Source: VRUE01 sp035693025
GTDB lineage: Bacteria; Actinomycetota; Thermoleophilia; Solirubrobacterales; 70-9
DNA: 64,000 bases
Reading direction: 5' to 3'
Assembly: GCA_035693025.1 (NCBI GenBank)
Contig: DASSHI010000012.1
Location: 62,001 to 126,000 of the forward strand
Part shown: positions 43,955 to 52,913 of the stretch, one piece after another
Numbering within the stretch: position 1 is the first letter of the stretch
Layout of the letters: the number at the start of each line of letters is the position of its first letter
Position numbers and translations under genes: made by a program
The notes under the pieces: model-generated
Database searches by the model: none
Told to the model about the DNA's origin: nothing
What the model saw: only the letters and a program-made list of their open reading frames with translations

Positions 43955-44955
43955 GTGAGCCGGAAAGCCGCTGCTTCACCATCCGAGCTGGCCGCCGAGC
44001 TGGGCAGACTGCTTCGTTCTGGCGTTACCACTGACGGTCTGCGTGACTGCGCGCAGGTTCTAGGCTTGGCGCTTGTGAAGGCCAAGTCGGCCAGCAACGA
44101 ATCCGCCGACCTTGCCGTCGCCGCCCACACCCTCATGACCGAGGCTGCCAAGCGGGCTGACGATGGAGCATTCGGTCCCGCCGCGACCCTGCTGGGGCTG
44201 GCACCCGGTACCCGTAGCACCATGCTCAAGGATCGCCGCCGCCAGGCAGCAGAACTGCTGCACGTTTCCACTGAGCATCTGCGTAAGGACCGCGAGCCTC
44301 TGCTGATCGAGGCCGTGGCCGACGAGAGCTGTACGCGGCCGACAGCGCCTACAGGCTCCGGCACCGCCACCGCACCGAACCGGAGCGCGAACCGGAGCGC
44401 TCAGGGCTCAGGATCGACTGGCTGGAGCAGCACCGGGCCTACCGGCGTATCTGGACGCCGCTCGCGGGTCTAAGAGACGACCTACTTGTACTCAGGAACT
44501 ACCTGGCCGAAAAGGCTGAAGACCGTGCCGCAGTTGCCGACCGGCTGTGCAGCCTCACCTGGCATTGGGCCAGGTTCGAGCTGGCGCTTGAGCGCTTCGT
44601 ACGGGAGCAGGGCGGACTCTGGCTGCTAGCCGATATGGAGAGCGAGATAGCCGCCGCCGATGCCATCCATCAGCTACAGCTCAACGTGCCGCTGGGGGAG
44701 GCCGACTGCTCGTGGCTCAGGACTCTGCTGCTCGATTCCCCACATGAGGAGCTGGACGGCTTCGCTGATGGCCTGGTGGAAGCCGGAGAGCGCCGCAAGG
44801 AGTTGATGGGGGTTTGGCTGGCCTGGGCAGGCTGCCCGCGGCCGGACGACTCAGGCTGCACTTGCGGCTACCACGCCTGGCAGTACACGGCCGATGAATT
44901 CATCCGCCTGATTGACGAGGACTGGTACCGAGTGGCGGATTGGTACCGGCAGTAG
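43955..44955 (+). pseudogene. Frameshifted HTH-containing protein of unknown function
   Basis: Starts at GTG 43955 (GGGGGA upstream), giving MSRKAAASPSELAAELGRLL. Reading is good through TMLKDRRRQAAELLHVSTEHLRKDREPLLIEAVADE, an actinobacterial helix-rich N-terminal module, then the frame changes at GACGAGAGCTG (about 44326): removing two bases would read DELYAADSAYRLRHRHR and continue without interruption to 44955 (WIDEDWYRVADWYRQ-type end). So one gene of about 332 codons is broken by +2/-1. Unless the base calls are wrong, or slippage at GAGAG rescues it, it is inactive. Confidence 0.75.
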
Positions 44956-44998
44956 CCTTACGACCATTCTCAGGCCGCAGGCGATATAGGAGGCAAAT

Positions 44999-45805
44999 GT
45001 GGCAGGACAAGAACTTGAGAGGGCAGCCGATCTAATTGGACGCGCCTACGCAGATGGCGAGTTGTCGAGAGAGTCAGCCAATAGCCTTCGGGCCGTCGGA
45101 AACATTGCCGGGGAGCTTGGCCCCGCCCTTGGCGTCTCCGGCGAAGCCGGAGACTTGCTGTTGGTAACGATTCTTGTTGACGACTCAACCTCGATAACTG
45201 AAGCGCCCTACGGCCCAGAGGCGGTTCGGCTCGGACATAACCTCTGCCTTGACGTGCTCGAAGGCCGCTTTGACAGGCAGGTCTTGGTGCATACGCGCTA
45301 TTTGAATGGTGGCTCCCTATCACCGTTTATGCCGGTGAACGTTGCCCTTCGGCTATCTGATGCCAACTACCGGCCAGAGGTACCCAAGACGCCCTTGCAC
45401 CGCCAGACCGTAATCACGCTTGGGTCGGTAATGACCAAGGTGCGAGCGGAGCGGGAGGAAGGCCGCCGTGTGCGCGCGTTCACCTTGCTTGTTACCGATG
45501 GCGGCGACAACGCATCCAGTCACCTTACGGCAGAACACGTCCGCTTTTTGGTCAAAGACATGTTGGACTTCTCAGACGATTACATCGTTGGCGCTATGGG
45601 CATCGGCGACTCCCAGCAGTTCCGCGGAATCTTCACGGACATGGGCGTTCCGCAAGACTGGATAATGACGCCGGATGCGACCGCGGCAGACATAGAACGA
45701 GTGTTTAAAGATAAAGTAGTGCCTGCGCTTTCGATAGCTCTAACTGGTGGGGAGGCAGAGTGGACTCATTTGCTCGAAGCTGGGCCGCCAGTCTCCAGTG
45801 ACTAA
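44999..45805 (+). CDS. vWA (von Willebrand factor A) domain protein
   Basis: 268 residues from GTG 44999; AGGAGG 6 nt upstream. MIDAS metal site DDSTSIT (DXSXS) around residue 62-68, and a later VTDGGDN supplying the distal aspartate. The sequence resembles the stand-alone vWA proteins of Ter-like or chaperone-linked systems (TerY type). N-terminal helix-rich LRAVGNIAGELG precedes it. With the J-domain gene on the same strand 400 bp on, it suggests a protein-folding or stress module. Cytoplasmic by sequence. Confidence 0.8.
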   Translation: MAGQELERAADLIGRAYADGELSRESANSLRAVGNIAGELGPALGVSGEAGDLLLVTILVDDSTSITEAPYGPEAVRLGHNLCLDVLEGRFDRQVLVHTRYLNGGSLSPFMPVNVALRLSDANYRPEVPKTPLHRQTVITLGSVMTKVRAEREEGRRVRAFTLLVTDGGDNASSHLTAEHVRFLVKDMLDFSDDYIVGAMGIGDSQQFRGIFTDMGVPQDWIMTPDATAADIERVFKDKVVPALSIALTGGEAEWTHLLEAGPPVSSD

Positions 45806-46134
45806 TGGCCGCTGGTACCGTCTTCTCCTTCATCAGGCGCCCAAAATGCCTCGCCGGTTACATAGATACCCCTGCCCGGCTTGTTATCCAGCGGCCTTCC
45901 TTCTTTTCCGTCGAACGCAGAGCCGGTGAATACATTTTCTGGCCCGTAAATCCTCTGAAGTGTCTTAAGACTATGTTGGCCCTCGGGAGTGTCTAAGTCA
46001 ACCTGTTGATCAATCCATATAAAACCCTGGGCCTTCATCTCCTGCCAGTTCGCTTCAGTGATCTTGTCGAAGTGCGAGGCGGCAAACTCTGCGTCGCTAT
46101 CTGGTCGAGGCTGCTCGCCGGGAGTACTGCTCAT
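45802..46134 (-). CDS. Hypothetical protein
   Basis: 110 residues from ATG 46134 (MSSTPGEQPRPDSD); an upstream in-frame ATG at 46149 would add five. Polar, with a repeated aromatic pattern (FIWIDQQVDLD, QRIYGPENVFTG, GIYVTGEAFWAPD). No family recognised. Tail to tail with the vWA gene (4-bp overlap) and head to head with the J-domain gene, so it is enclosed in that cargo module and may act with it. Confidence 0.6.
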   Translation of the reverse strand: MSSTPGEQPRPDSDAEFAASHFDKITEANWQEMKAQGFIWIDQQVDLDTPEGQHSLKTLQRIYGPENVFTGSAFDGKEGRPLDNKPGRGIYVTGEAFWAPDEGEDGTSGH

Positions 46135-46202
46135 ATGTTGATTCCTCACCTACAGCGTACGTCAGGAGTCCTGACAAGTCCAGAGGTGTCCCGAGCTTGA
46201 GC

Positions 46203-47606
46203 ATGACCAGCGGCCCACAGGATTACTTCTCCCTACTTGGCGTTGATCGCAATGCATCCGTTCAGGACGTAGATAAGGCGTTCAAGAGGCTCTCGAAGCA
46301 GTTTCACCCTGACATGGGAGGCGACGAAGCCAGGTTTAAGGAACTAGGTGACGCACGCGACACTTTGAACGATCCCGACAAACGGCGTGCATACGAAGCT
46401 GGTCTGGACAGACGGAAAGAAGATGAAGAAAAGGCTGAAAAAGTAAATGCTCGCGCACCAGGCAAGAAGGCGGGGTCGGCCTTTAGCGATGACCTAAAGG
46501 CACAGGCGCAAGCGGGTGCCGGAGGTAGATCAGCCAAACAGCATGGACAGCCCAGACGCCCTGGATCGGGAGCTTCTGTTCCTCCGCCACGAGCGAGCTC
46601 GAGTTCCACTGCGTCGGCGGGTCGGGCCTCAGCGGCCAACACATACAGGTCCGGTGCGCAGACTGGTCTGCGCCGTAGGTCCCCGTCGTCCCGGGTGCAA
46701 CGGGGGCCCTGGGAGCGGCTGACGGATGGGGAGTCGCTTGCATGGCGATTGCTGGCCTTGCTCGCCGCAGCAGCGTTTCTCGCGTGTCCGCTTCTCATCA
46801 TGCACGCGTCTATTCAGGTGAGTGGCAAGGCAAGCGGCCACGGGGGCCTGAATGTCATGGACGGCCTGCTTCTCATCATTGGTCCCGTGTGCTTCGTGTG
46901 GGTACTTGCGGGCGTGGCGGCCGTTGGTGCAGCAGGGTGGATGCTGTTGGTTGTCTCAGTTGAATCCCTCGTTCGTGGCATTAGTCGGCTACCGGCGCGA
47001 GGCATAACTATCACTGTAATTAGTGGCGGAGTGGCCTTTCTGCTACTTAATGTGGTGTCTGTACCGTTGTCAGGAAATGAAAGCACCCGCAAAGCCCCGG
47101 CAGGGACCGAGCTTGCCCATCTTGAAGAAGTTGTCAAGCAGGAGAAAGATGCAGATGAATCAGTCGATAATAAGCTCGACATGGAAGAAGCGGCAGTAGA
47201 ACTGGAACCGGGCCAATGGTTCAAGCCGTGTCGCTTCGGAACTCCTGTCGCCGCCGACCCGTCAGGGAAAGTCTATACTTGTGATACCAACGGTGTCAGC
47301 TCTACGCTGGAGTACTTCGCAGAGCCGAACGAAGTGCAAGGAGCACTTCTTGGCCGGGCTTGGGAAGTCGGTGCTGTGCGGCCGAAAGCGACCTGCCCGG
47401 ATCACGCCCCAGCACTCCAAGAGTACGAATTGGGCTATCTACTATGTTTTGTCAAGCACCGGCACCTGTACTACGCGTGGACGAACTCAACTGAATATGA
47501 AGTGCGGTATACCGAGGCGCGCTTTCTTAGTGCAAATCCTAGAGCGGCCCAACAGTGGTGGAAGCAAGCTAGCAAGGTAGTCAGTGCGCATTGGGTAGGC
47601 TCTTAG
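46203..47606 (+). CDS. Membrane-anchored J-domain protein
   Basis: 467 residues from ATG 46203. The J domain is residues 4-70 with the invariant HPD (LSKQFHPDMGGDEARFKELGDARDTLND). A basic, Ser/Arg-rich linker follows, then three hydrophobic segments (LLALLAAAAFLACPLLIMHA, LLLIIGPVCFVWVLAGVAAVGAA, GITITVISGGVAFLLLNVV) and an about 170-residue C-terminal domain with four cysteines (KPCRFGT, YTCDTNG, TCPDHAP, YLLCFVKH). It would recruit DnaK to a membrane client. A J domain on a mobile element is unusual; the DNA is less GC-rich than the chromosome. Confidence 0.85.
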   Translation: MTSGPQDYFSLLGVDRNASVQDVDKAFKRLSKQFHPDMGGDEARFKELGDARDTLNDPDKRRAYEAGLDRRKEDEEKAEKVNARAPGKKAGSAFSDDLKAQAQAGAGGRSAKQHGQPRRPGSGASVPPPRASSSSTASAGRASAANTYRSGAQTGLRRRSPSSRVQRGPWERLTDGESLAWRLLALLAAAAFLACPLLIMHASIQVSGKASGHGGLNVMDGLLLIIGPVCFVWVLAGVAAVGAAGWMLLVVSVESLVRGISRLPARGITITVISGGVAFLLLNVVSVPLSGNESTRKAPAGTELAHLEEVVKQEKDADESVDNKLDMEEAAVELEPGQWFKPCRFGTPVAADPSGKVYTCDTNGVSSTLEYFAEPNEVQGALLGRAWEVGAVRPKATCPDHAPALQEYELGYLLCFVKHRHLYYAWTNSTEYEVRYTEARFLSANPRAAQQWWKQASKVVSAHWVGS

Positions 47607-48440
47607 CTAAGTTCTAGGGAAAGGTTCCGTGCTGTCACACACGGCGTAGCCGTTGAAGTAGATGGCGTCAATGTCTCTCATATCGGGAGCTTGGACACCC
47701 CAGGACTGACCAGGGGTCAGTGGCGCGTCCAGTGAACCGATGGTTTCAACGGGCACGGTGGCGCTGACGGCTTCGCGGGACTCTTGGACGAGGGTAAGCG
47801 TGCTCGTGTTCCCAGGCACCTTGTCCCCGGGCGTTGGGACGAATGCGATATGCACGGAAACGCACTGATTGTGTTCGACCTGGAAGACAGTATCGCCAAA
47901 TTCTGAGTCTGCCCACGAGTAACCGGCGACGTACGAGAAGCTGAACTGAGAGCCCGTCCAGACGTGTTCATTCCCTTCTGCGTCGAAGAGCGTAGAGAAC
48001 GGCACTTCACCGAACACGCCGATGCCCGCCCCTTCGCTGGCCAGGACGCGGAAGTGGGGACGGCGTCGGCGGCGCTGGTGGCGGGGTTGGGGAACCGCAG
48101 CGAGGTCGGCTATCCGTAGTCGGTACCGGCCTAGCGTCAGCCCGGGCAATTGGGCCGAGCCCCGGTCACTCGGCAGCCGCATGATCGTCTTCCAGACATG
48201 GGCAGTGCCAACCGGACGTTGCACAACGAGCTTGTGATTCTTGCCAAGGTGTTTGCCAGACCAGGAGAACGGAATCGCTGCCCCTTCGGTGGCGCTATGA
48301 GGCAGATTCCACGAAATCCGAGGGCGCGGAAGATGGCGACGCGAATGTGCCAACGCGGTCGGCGTACTCGGTACGAGCGTCGTGAGTAGCAGCAGCGTTC
48401 CGAGCATCAGATGCCTGATTCCGCGTGTTTTGCCCGCCAT
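47607..48440 (-). CDS. Secreted hypothetical protein
   Basis: 277 residues with a signal peptide (LMLGTLLLLTTLVPSTPTALA). An Ig-like first part (ISWNLPHSATEGAAIPFSWSG, LPGLTLGRYRLRIADL), then a basic linker RHQRRRRRPHFRV, then a beta-rich domain (FGEVPFSTLFDAEGNEHVWTGSQFSFSYVAGYSWADSE). Secreted or wall-bound. Converges with the J-domain gene with no gap between their stops. Function not recognised. Confidence 0.6.
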   Translation of the reverse strand: MAGKTRGIRHLMLGTLLLLTTLVPSTPTALAHSRRHLPRPRISWNLPHSATEGAAIPFSWSGKHLGKNHKLVVQRPVGTAHVWKTIMRLPSDRGSAQLPGLTLGRYRLRIADLAAVPQPRHQRRRRRPHFRVLASEGAGIGVFGEVPFSTLFDAEGNEHVWTGSQFSFSYVAGYSWADSEFGDTVFQVEHNQCVSVHIAFVPTPGDKVPGNTSTLTLVQESREAVSATVPVETIGSLDAPLTPGQSWGVQAPDMRDIDAIYFNGYAVCDSTEPFPRT

Positions 48441-48546
48441 CGTGTCCGCCTCCCCGCTCGCTTTTCAAGGACTCGCGCCCCGGCCGGGGCGCGGGAGCTA
48501 TGTAGAACTGCCGTGTGGCTCCCGGCCGGGCACGCGGACCAGGATG

Positions 48547-48583
48547 CTACTTATGAGTCTGTAGACCGTCAAGTAGCAATTAG
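48547..48583 (+). promoter_or_regulatory. Conserved promoter/operator block of XRE gene 1
   Basis: 37 bp, 30 of 37 identical to 48921-48957, both about 52 bp before the start codon of a small XRE gene. Core GTCTGTAGAC is a near inverted repeat (GTCT-GT-AGAC), likely the regulator's own operator or -35 area. Confidence 0.6.
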
Positions 48584-48598
48584 AGACCGTCCGTTTCG

Positions 48599-48820
48599 GT
48601 GGAAGGCGATCTCCAACGGACGTTCGGGCTCAGCCTGCTGGCCTATCGGCAAGCCAGGGGCTTGAGCCAGGAGGCGTTCGCGGACGTGCTGGGCTTCCAC
48701 CGCACCTACATGGGGGACCTTGAGCGTGGCGAGCGCAACCTGACGCTTCGGAGCGTCGAGCGGATTGCCGAGCGTCTGGGCGAGGAGCCGCTGTCCATGC
48801 TTGGGCCAGGCCGTCGCTAG
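48599..48820 (+). CDS. XRE-family HTH regulator 1
   Basis: 73 residues from GTG 48599 (MEGDLQRTFGLSLLAYRQARG). A single HTH_3 domain: LSQEAFADVLGFHRTYMGDLERGERNLTLRSVERIAERLG with the TYMGDLERGERN recognition signature typical of small phage/element repressors. Paralogue of the next gene (about 70% identical) with a matching upstream block, so this pair is a tandem duplication, perhaps with diverged operators. Confidence 0.85.
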   Translation: MEGDLQRTFGLSLLAYRQARGLSQEAFADVLGFHRTYMGDLERGERNLTLRSVERIAERLGEEPLSMLGPGRR

Positions 48821-48920
48821 GAGGCCGCATCTGGGAACCGCAAGCGACGAGTCCGGTACCTCCGGGTCCTGCTTGGCTCGGCGTAGGTGGGGGAGGCCGA
48901 TTCAGGGGAAACTGGCGGCG

Positions 48921-48957
48921 CTACTCATAGGTCTGTAGACTGTTCAGTAGCAAATAG
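48921..48957 (+). promoter_or_regulatory. Conserved promoter/operator block of XRE gene 2
   Basis: Copy of the block at 48547-48583, with the GTCTGTAGAC core unchanged and seven differences, mostly transitions. Confidence 0.6.
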
Positions 48958-48973
48958 CGAGCGTCCTCCTCGC

Positions 48974-49198
48974 ATGGAGGGCGAGCTGCAACGCACGTTT
49001 GGCCGCAACCTTCGCGCCTACCGGAAGGAGCGCGGCCTGAGCCAAGAGGCGTTTGCCGACGTGCTCGGCGTGCATCGCACCTACATGGGAGGCGTGGAGC
49101 GAGGAGAGCGCAATCTAACTCTCAAAAGCGTGGAGCGGATCGCCAGCCTGATCGAGCAGGAGCCGCTGATGTTGCTCTCGCCGGAAAACGCGAAGTAA
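48974..49198 (+). CDS. XRE-family HTH regulator 2
   Basis: 74 residues from ATG 48974 (MEGELQRTFGRNLRAYRKERG), aligned with the first copy; upstream in-frame codons are rejected because they precede the conserved promoter block. HTH LSQEAFADVLGVHRTYMGGVERGERNLTLKSVERIASLI. Close paralogue of XRE 1. Probably controls element maintenance or transfer. It is not known which copy controls which promoter. Confidence 0.85.
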   Translation: MEGELQRTFGRNLRAYRKERGLSQEAFADVLGVHRTYMGGVERGERNLTLKSVERIASLIEQEPLMLLSPENAK

Positions 49199-49276
49199 TT
49201 TCCCTCCGGCAGCACTCTGGCCGCCCGCCTCGCGTTTCAATTGACCGAACGCGATGGGAGAGGAAGCGAGGCGGGA

Positions 49277-49501
49277 ATGCCGTCTGGAACAAGAGACGAG
49301 GAGAAGCCGGACACCGGCAGTAGACAGCGCAAGAAGGCGTTGAAGCACCCTGTACGAGAAGCCATGCTGGCGGAGCTGGACGAGCGGGCAATGGAGCTTG
49401 CCGAGCTGGCAACAATTCTCGGCAAGCCTTTGGCCTTGGTCGAATACCACTACCGCGTGCTTGAGGCGGTTGGCGGCATCCCAGAGGAAGAGTCTTCGTA
49501 G
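49277..49501 (+). CDS. ArsR-like winged-helix protein
   Basis: 74 residues from ATG 49277 (GAGGCGGGA upstream); an in-frame TTG at 49241 is less likely. ArsR/HTH_20 pattern: KHPVREAMLAELDERAMELAELATILGKPLALVEYHYRVLEAVGGI, with the H..R..L recognition helix (LALVEYHYRVL). No metal-binding CXC. A small DNA-binding protein of the element. Confidence 0.75.
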   Translation: MPSGTRDEEKPDTGSRQRKKALKHPVREAMLAELDERAMELAELATILGKPLALVEYHYRVLEAVGGIPEEESS

Positions 49502-49559
49502 GAGCCGGTTCTTAAAAGCTGCTTCGCCCGTCACCTCCCATGCGGGCGAGCGGGGACGA

Positions 49560-49593
49560 CGCCCTGGGAGCTGAGTTTTCGGCTCCCAGGGCG
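49560..49593. terminator. Strong 12-bp hairpin after the ArsR-like gene
   Basis: CGCCCTGGGAGC (49560-49571) and GCTCCCAGGGCG (49582-49593) are exact inverse complements with a TGAGTTTTCG loop. No T-tract, so possibly bidirectional. Confidence 0.7.
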
Positions 49594-49630
49594 AGTTCAA
49601 AGGCAACTTGAGACCGCCGAAGACAGCAGC

Positions 49631-49804
49631 TCAGCCGCCAACCGCCATAAGGGCGAACGCAACAAAGATGATGAGCCCGATGATGAACGCATCGGTTCCG
49701 AGACTCGCCAAGACGATCAATGCCGCGCCAGGCTCGATCATTGGGGGCAGAATATCTGTCGAAGCCACGCTAGGAACCGGAACGGTCGCCAAAACGATCA
49801 TCAT
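49631..49804 (-). CDS. Possible small membrane protein, 57 aa
   Basis: Frame from ATG 49804 to TGA 49631, product starting MMIVLATVPVPSVASTD and ending with one hydrophobic segment TDAFIIGLIIFVAFALMAVGG. A shorter GTG start is at 49768. No ribosome-binding site is clear. Supported only by a convincing TM helix and by position after a terminator. Confidence 0.35.
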   Translation of the reverse strand: MMIVLATVPVPSVASTDILPPMIEPGAALIVLASLGTDAFIIGLIIFVAFALMAVGG

Positions 49805-50165
49805 GGAGTTTCCGAATCTGCCGCCAGGCTGGGTCGAGTTTCGAGCGTCGTCCCGTCAGTCCCGCTTAGTTGTAGAGCCAAATACAGTCGGGCCAGGTCA
49901 TCGACGCCCCGCCCGGATGGGCTGCCGGGGAAACGATCTGGAAACACTTGCCCTGGCGAGTTGGTCCCAGACCCCCCCTATTAGTTCGTCCTCCGCCCCC
50001 TTCTGAGCGGGGTCGGCAGGGTGTACCCCCGTCTCTGTCGATGCCCTCGATTGACTACCTGGATGAGTCAATGCCGCGCCGGGACGGACGCGCTCGGTAG
50101 CTATGTCGCTGGATTTCTGATCCCATGAGAGTCAGAAGTTCGTTGCTGCCGAGGTGACTGGCTGG
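49805..50165. other. 361-bp gap with no gene seen
   Basis: No frame with plausible start, codon use or motif. Contains GC-rich coding-like noise and a few short hydrophilic frames only. It may hold the promoter of the 277-residue protein to the right. Confidence 0.5.
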
Positions 50166-50999
50166 CTACCGATATTCGGTCCCGCCCGCTTCCGCTCTGC
50201 CTTCGGTTTCCTGGCAGCGTTGGTCGCGCCCTTCGGTCCTGCTCCATACGTCTTCTTCTTCGGCCCAGCCTTCTTCTTCTATTTCCCAGCCGCGTTCTTC
50301 ACTCGGCGCTTCGGACACCCGCTGCTTGATCGCTTGTTCGATGGCGGAGATTTCGTCCTTTTCGGTCGCTTCTGCCTTCTGTTCACAGCGCACGATTGCG
50401 TCTCCGACGGCTTCGGCTTCGAGCTGTTCTTCTTCTCTGATCCTGGCTTCGGCAGCTTCCGCTTCTTCTTCGGCTTCGAGGGCAACGCTGTACGCGTGCT
50501 GCCATGGAGCCATTACGCCGCCCTGAGTGAACTGAGTCCAGCCCTCATGGGTGAGCTGTCCGCAGATCGTCGTTGCCACGCTCGGTAGCGATTCGGGATT
50601 GACCTCGACCGTCGCCGTGCCCTGTTCGCCCTTCGGGGCGTTGAGGCCGCAGACGATTTCGGGGGAAGCTTGAGGCAGTTCCGGCAAGCCCACGCGCCAA
50701 TAGCGACCTTCGCCCGAGAGCTTGGCCGCGAGGCCGTCGCAGCCTTCGTCGGCCTCCTTCTGGGTGACTTTGCCGCGCACGGTGAGGACCGTGCTGCCGT
50801 CTGAATCGGACACTGAGCAGTTGAGCGCGACATTGGCCGGTTCGCTGCCCCCGCTGACGACGAGGATCACGATCACCGCAAGGACTACCCCAACGAGCAC
50901 CGCCGTCCCGCTCCAGGCGACGACTGGTCTGCGACGATACAGATCGCGGACCCGACCCACGGTCCCGTGCTTGGGCTTCGGCTCTCCCGGCTCTGCCAC
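50166..50999 (-). CDS. Type II membrane protein with coiled-coil tail
   Basis: 277 residues: short basic cytoplasmic start (RVRDLYRRRP), one TM helix TAVLVGVVLAVIVILVVSGG, then an extracytoplasmic domain with cysteines (NCSVSDSDG, DEGCDGL, EIVCGL, TICGQ), and a long acidic coiled coil (SVALEAEEEAEAAEARIREEEQLEAEAVGD) to the C-terminus. No family recognised. The tail composition (ERGWEIEEEGWAEEED) looks drifted. May be a surface-exposed component of the element. Confidence 0.55.
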   Translation of the reverse strand: MAEPGEPKPKHGTVGRVRDLYRRRPVVAWSGTAVLVGVVLAVIVILVVSGGSEPANVALNCSVSDSDGSTVLTVRGKVTQKEADEGCDGLAAKLSGEGRYWRVGLPELPQASPEIVCGLNAPKGEQGTATVEVNPESLPSVATTICGQLTHEGWTQFTQGGVMAPWQHAYSVALEAEEEAEAAEARIREEEQLEAEAVGDAIVRCEQKAEATEKDEISAIEQAIKQRVSEAPSEERGWEIEEEGWAEEEDVWSRTEGRDQRCQETEGRAEAGGTEYR

Positions 51000-51434
51000 C
51001 GTGGAAGCCTAGCCCGAAAGTAACCCTCTCCGGACCTGGAGTTGAGGCACCCTGACCACAGAGGCGAGCCGTAGCTACCGGGGCACAACCCTCGATTCAT
51101 TTAGGGCTCGATCACCGTTCCTGCTTGGGACGGAATCTGTCGTCTGTCGCGCAGCTTGGATGAGAACGGGGCGACGGCGACCGGGCCTCGATTGGACAAA
51201 GCCTCGATACACCGCCACCCACGCCGAAATCAGCCCACCTTGACGACGGACACCATTGGCAGACCCGACTGCACGGCTGCGATCTTCATTCTCGTCACCC
51301 CCTCCCATAATCACTAAGAGTTTCCCGTTTAAAGCTATCTCAGGAAACGATGGGGAACGAAAACGATTCTCTCTCGGTATGCCCATAGACTCCTGCGGCG
51401 CTCGACCAATTCCAAGCGATCAGAGGAGAGGCAA
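51000..51434. other. 435-bp gap with no gene seen
   Basis: No credible coding frame. The right end is less GC-rich (around 51300-51370, with repeated GGAAACGATGGGGAACGAAAA-like purine tracts) and probably carries the promoter of the duplicated winged-helix gene. Confidence 0.5.
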
Positions 51435-52685
51435 GTGGGCAGAGTCTGGCTCGGTATGCGGAAGCAAGTCGAGCACTTGCGGCGACTCGCTGTCGTCTTC
51501 GCCGTGCCGATCCGGATCAAGATCGTCACCGAGACCTACCAGCGGGAGATGAGCCCAAAACAGTTCTATGAGGAGTTCGGCGGTGGCTCGCCTTCCCGCG
51601 TCGCCCAGCACTTCGACAAGCTTGCGAAAGCCAAATGGCTGAGGGAGGTCGAAAGCAAAGGGCCTGGGGGTGCGCGACGAGGGGGCATCGAGCGCTTCTA
51701 TCGCGCGACCGAACTTGCCTTCTGCGATCACCAGACCTGGATCGCGCTCCCGTATTCGATCAGGCTCACCGTCAGTTGGAACGGCTTCAAGGAGATCGCC
51801 GCGCAGGTGCGCCGCGCGATGGAGGAGCTGACGTTCCAGGCGTTGCCCGGCCGCAAGCTCACCCGCGAACGTCTACTGCTGGACGAGGAGGGGTGGGGCA
51901 GGGTCTCGGCTGCCGTTGCTGAGGAGTTCGAGGGCCAGTGGGAGGAGCAGGACGACGCCAGGCGTCGCGCTGGCCACAGCGGGGAGAAGTTGTTTCGCGT
52001 CGGCTCGTTGTTGGTCGCATTCGAGCTGCCGACCGAGGACGGCCAGCGGTTCGGTCCCTCGCTCGTTGCGAACCAAGAACCAATGATCTCGCTTCCGGTG
52101 CGTCTGTCGAAAGTCTTCGAGGATGAGGTCTGCATACAAATCATTGACGAGTCGAACCGTGGCGATATCAGCGCCCGGGCCGTCCACGAGAAGTACGGGA
52201 AGCGGTTTGGTCTGACCAGGGACGCTATCCGCCGACGCTTCAAGAGATTGGAGCGCATCGGCTGGATCAAGGTAGTCGGCTACAAGACCGGGGGGAGACG
52301 GCGAGGCGCAACCGAGAAGTTCTACCGAGCGACCGGGCCTGCGCTCTATGAGGAAGATAGGCGGGGTCCCTGGGCGAACATCACCACCTCGCTCGCCAGC
52401 TCCGACGATTGGAAGACTTTCGCTCAGCTCTCCGAGCAAGTCAAAGAGGCAGCGCTGGCCGGCACCCTCAACCGGCGCGATGAGATGTGGATGGCATGGT
52501 CAGACCTCCGCCTCGATCAGGAGGGCTGGGGAAAACTGGTCGCTTCCCTCGAAGCCCTGCATGCATTCATCCGGGCTGAGCACAAGGCCGCCAAGGCTCG
52601 GTTGAAGCAATCCGGCGAGCAACCGATTGTCATCGTCGCAGCGCTCGGCGCGTTTGAAACGCCGATGCCGGTCAAGGAACCGTGA
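51435..52685 (+). CDS. Tandem-duplicated winged-helix regulator
   Basis: 416 residues from GTG 51435 with AGGAGAGG upstream. Two copies of about 190-residue module: (1) IRIKIVTETYQREMSPKQFYEEFG...SRVAQHFDKLAKAKWLREVESKGPGGARRGGIERFYRAT; (2) VCIQIIDESNRGDISARAVHEKYG...DAIRRRFKRLERIGWIKVVGYKTGGRRRGATEKFYRAT. Each ends in a helical domain with LDEEGWGRVSA / LDQEGWGKLVA. Resembles MarR/ArsR-like winged helices with a fused dimerising domain, so this polypeptide may act as a single-chain dimer. Target unknown. Confidence 0.75.
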   Translation: MGRVWLGMRKQVEHLRRLAVVFAVPIRIKIVTETYQREMSPKQFYEEFGGGSPSRVAQHFDKLAKAKWLREVESKGPGGARRGGIERFYRATELAFCDHQTWIALPYSIRLTVSWNGFKEIAAQVRRAMEELTFQALPGRKLTRERLLLDEEGWGRVSAAVAEEFEGQWEEQDDARRRAGHSGEKLFRVGSLLVAFELPTEDGQRFGPSLVANQEPMISLPVRLSKVFEDEVCIQIIDESNRGDISARAVHEKYGKRFGLTRDAIRRRFKRLERIGWIKVVGYKTGGRRRGATEKFYRATGPALYEEDRRGPWANITTSLASSDDWKTFAQLSEQVKEAALAGTLNRRDEMWMAWSDLRLDQEGWGKLVASLEALHAFIRAEHKAAKARLKQSGEQPIVIVAALGAFETPMPVKEP

Positions 52686-52913
52686 GCGCGATCAACGCGT
52701 CCGCGTGAATCGAATATCCCGCCTTTGGGGGGTAGGGTCACGACCGGCTGGAAGCCTCTGTGGGAATGCCTCGCGGATTCACCTCCCATGATCTGCCGGG
52801 GAGCGGAGTTCCGGCCTCCGACAAGACGGAGCGGGGTGGTCGGGACGTGTACTGGCCGCTCGCCCCGCCCTGTCGGTTCGCAGGTTGTTAGGTCGCTATT
52901 GCCTAGCCAAGAA

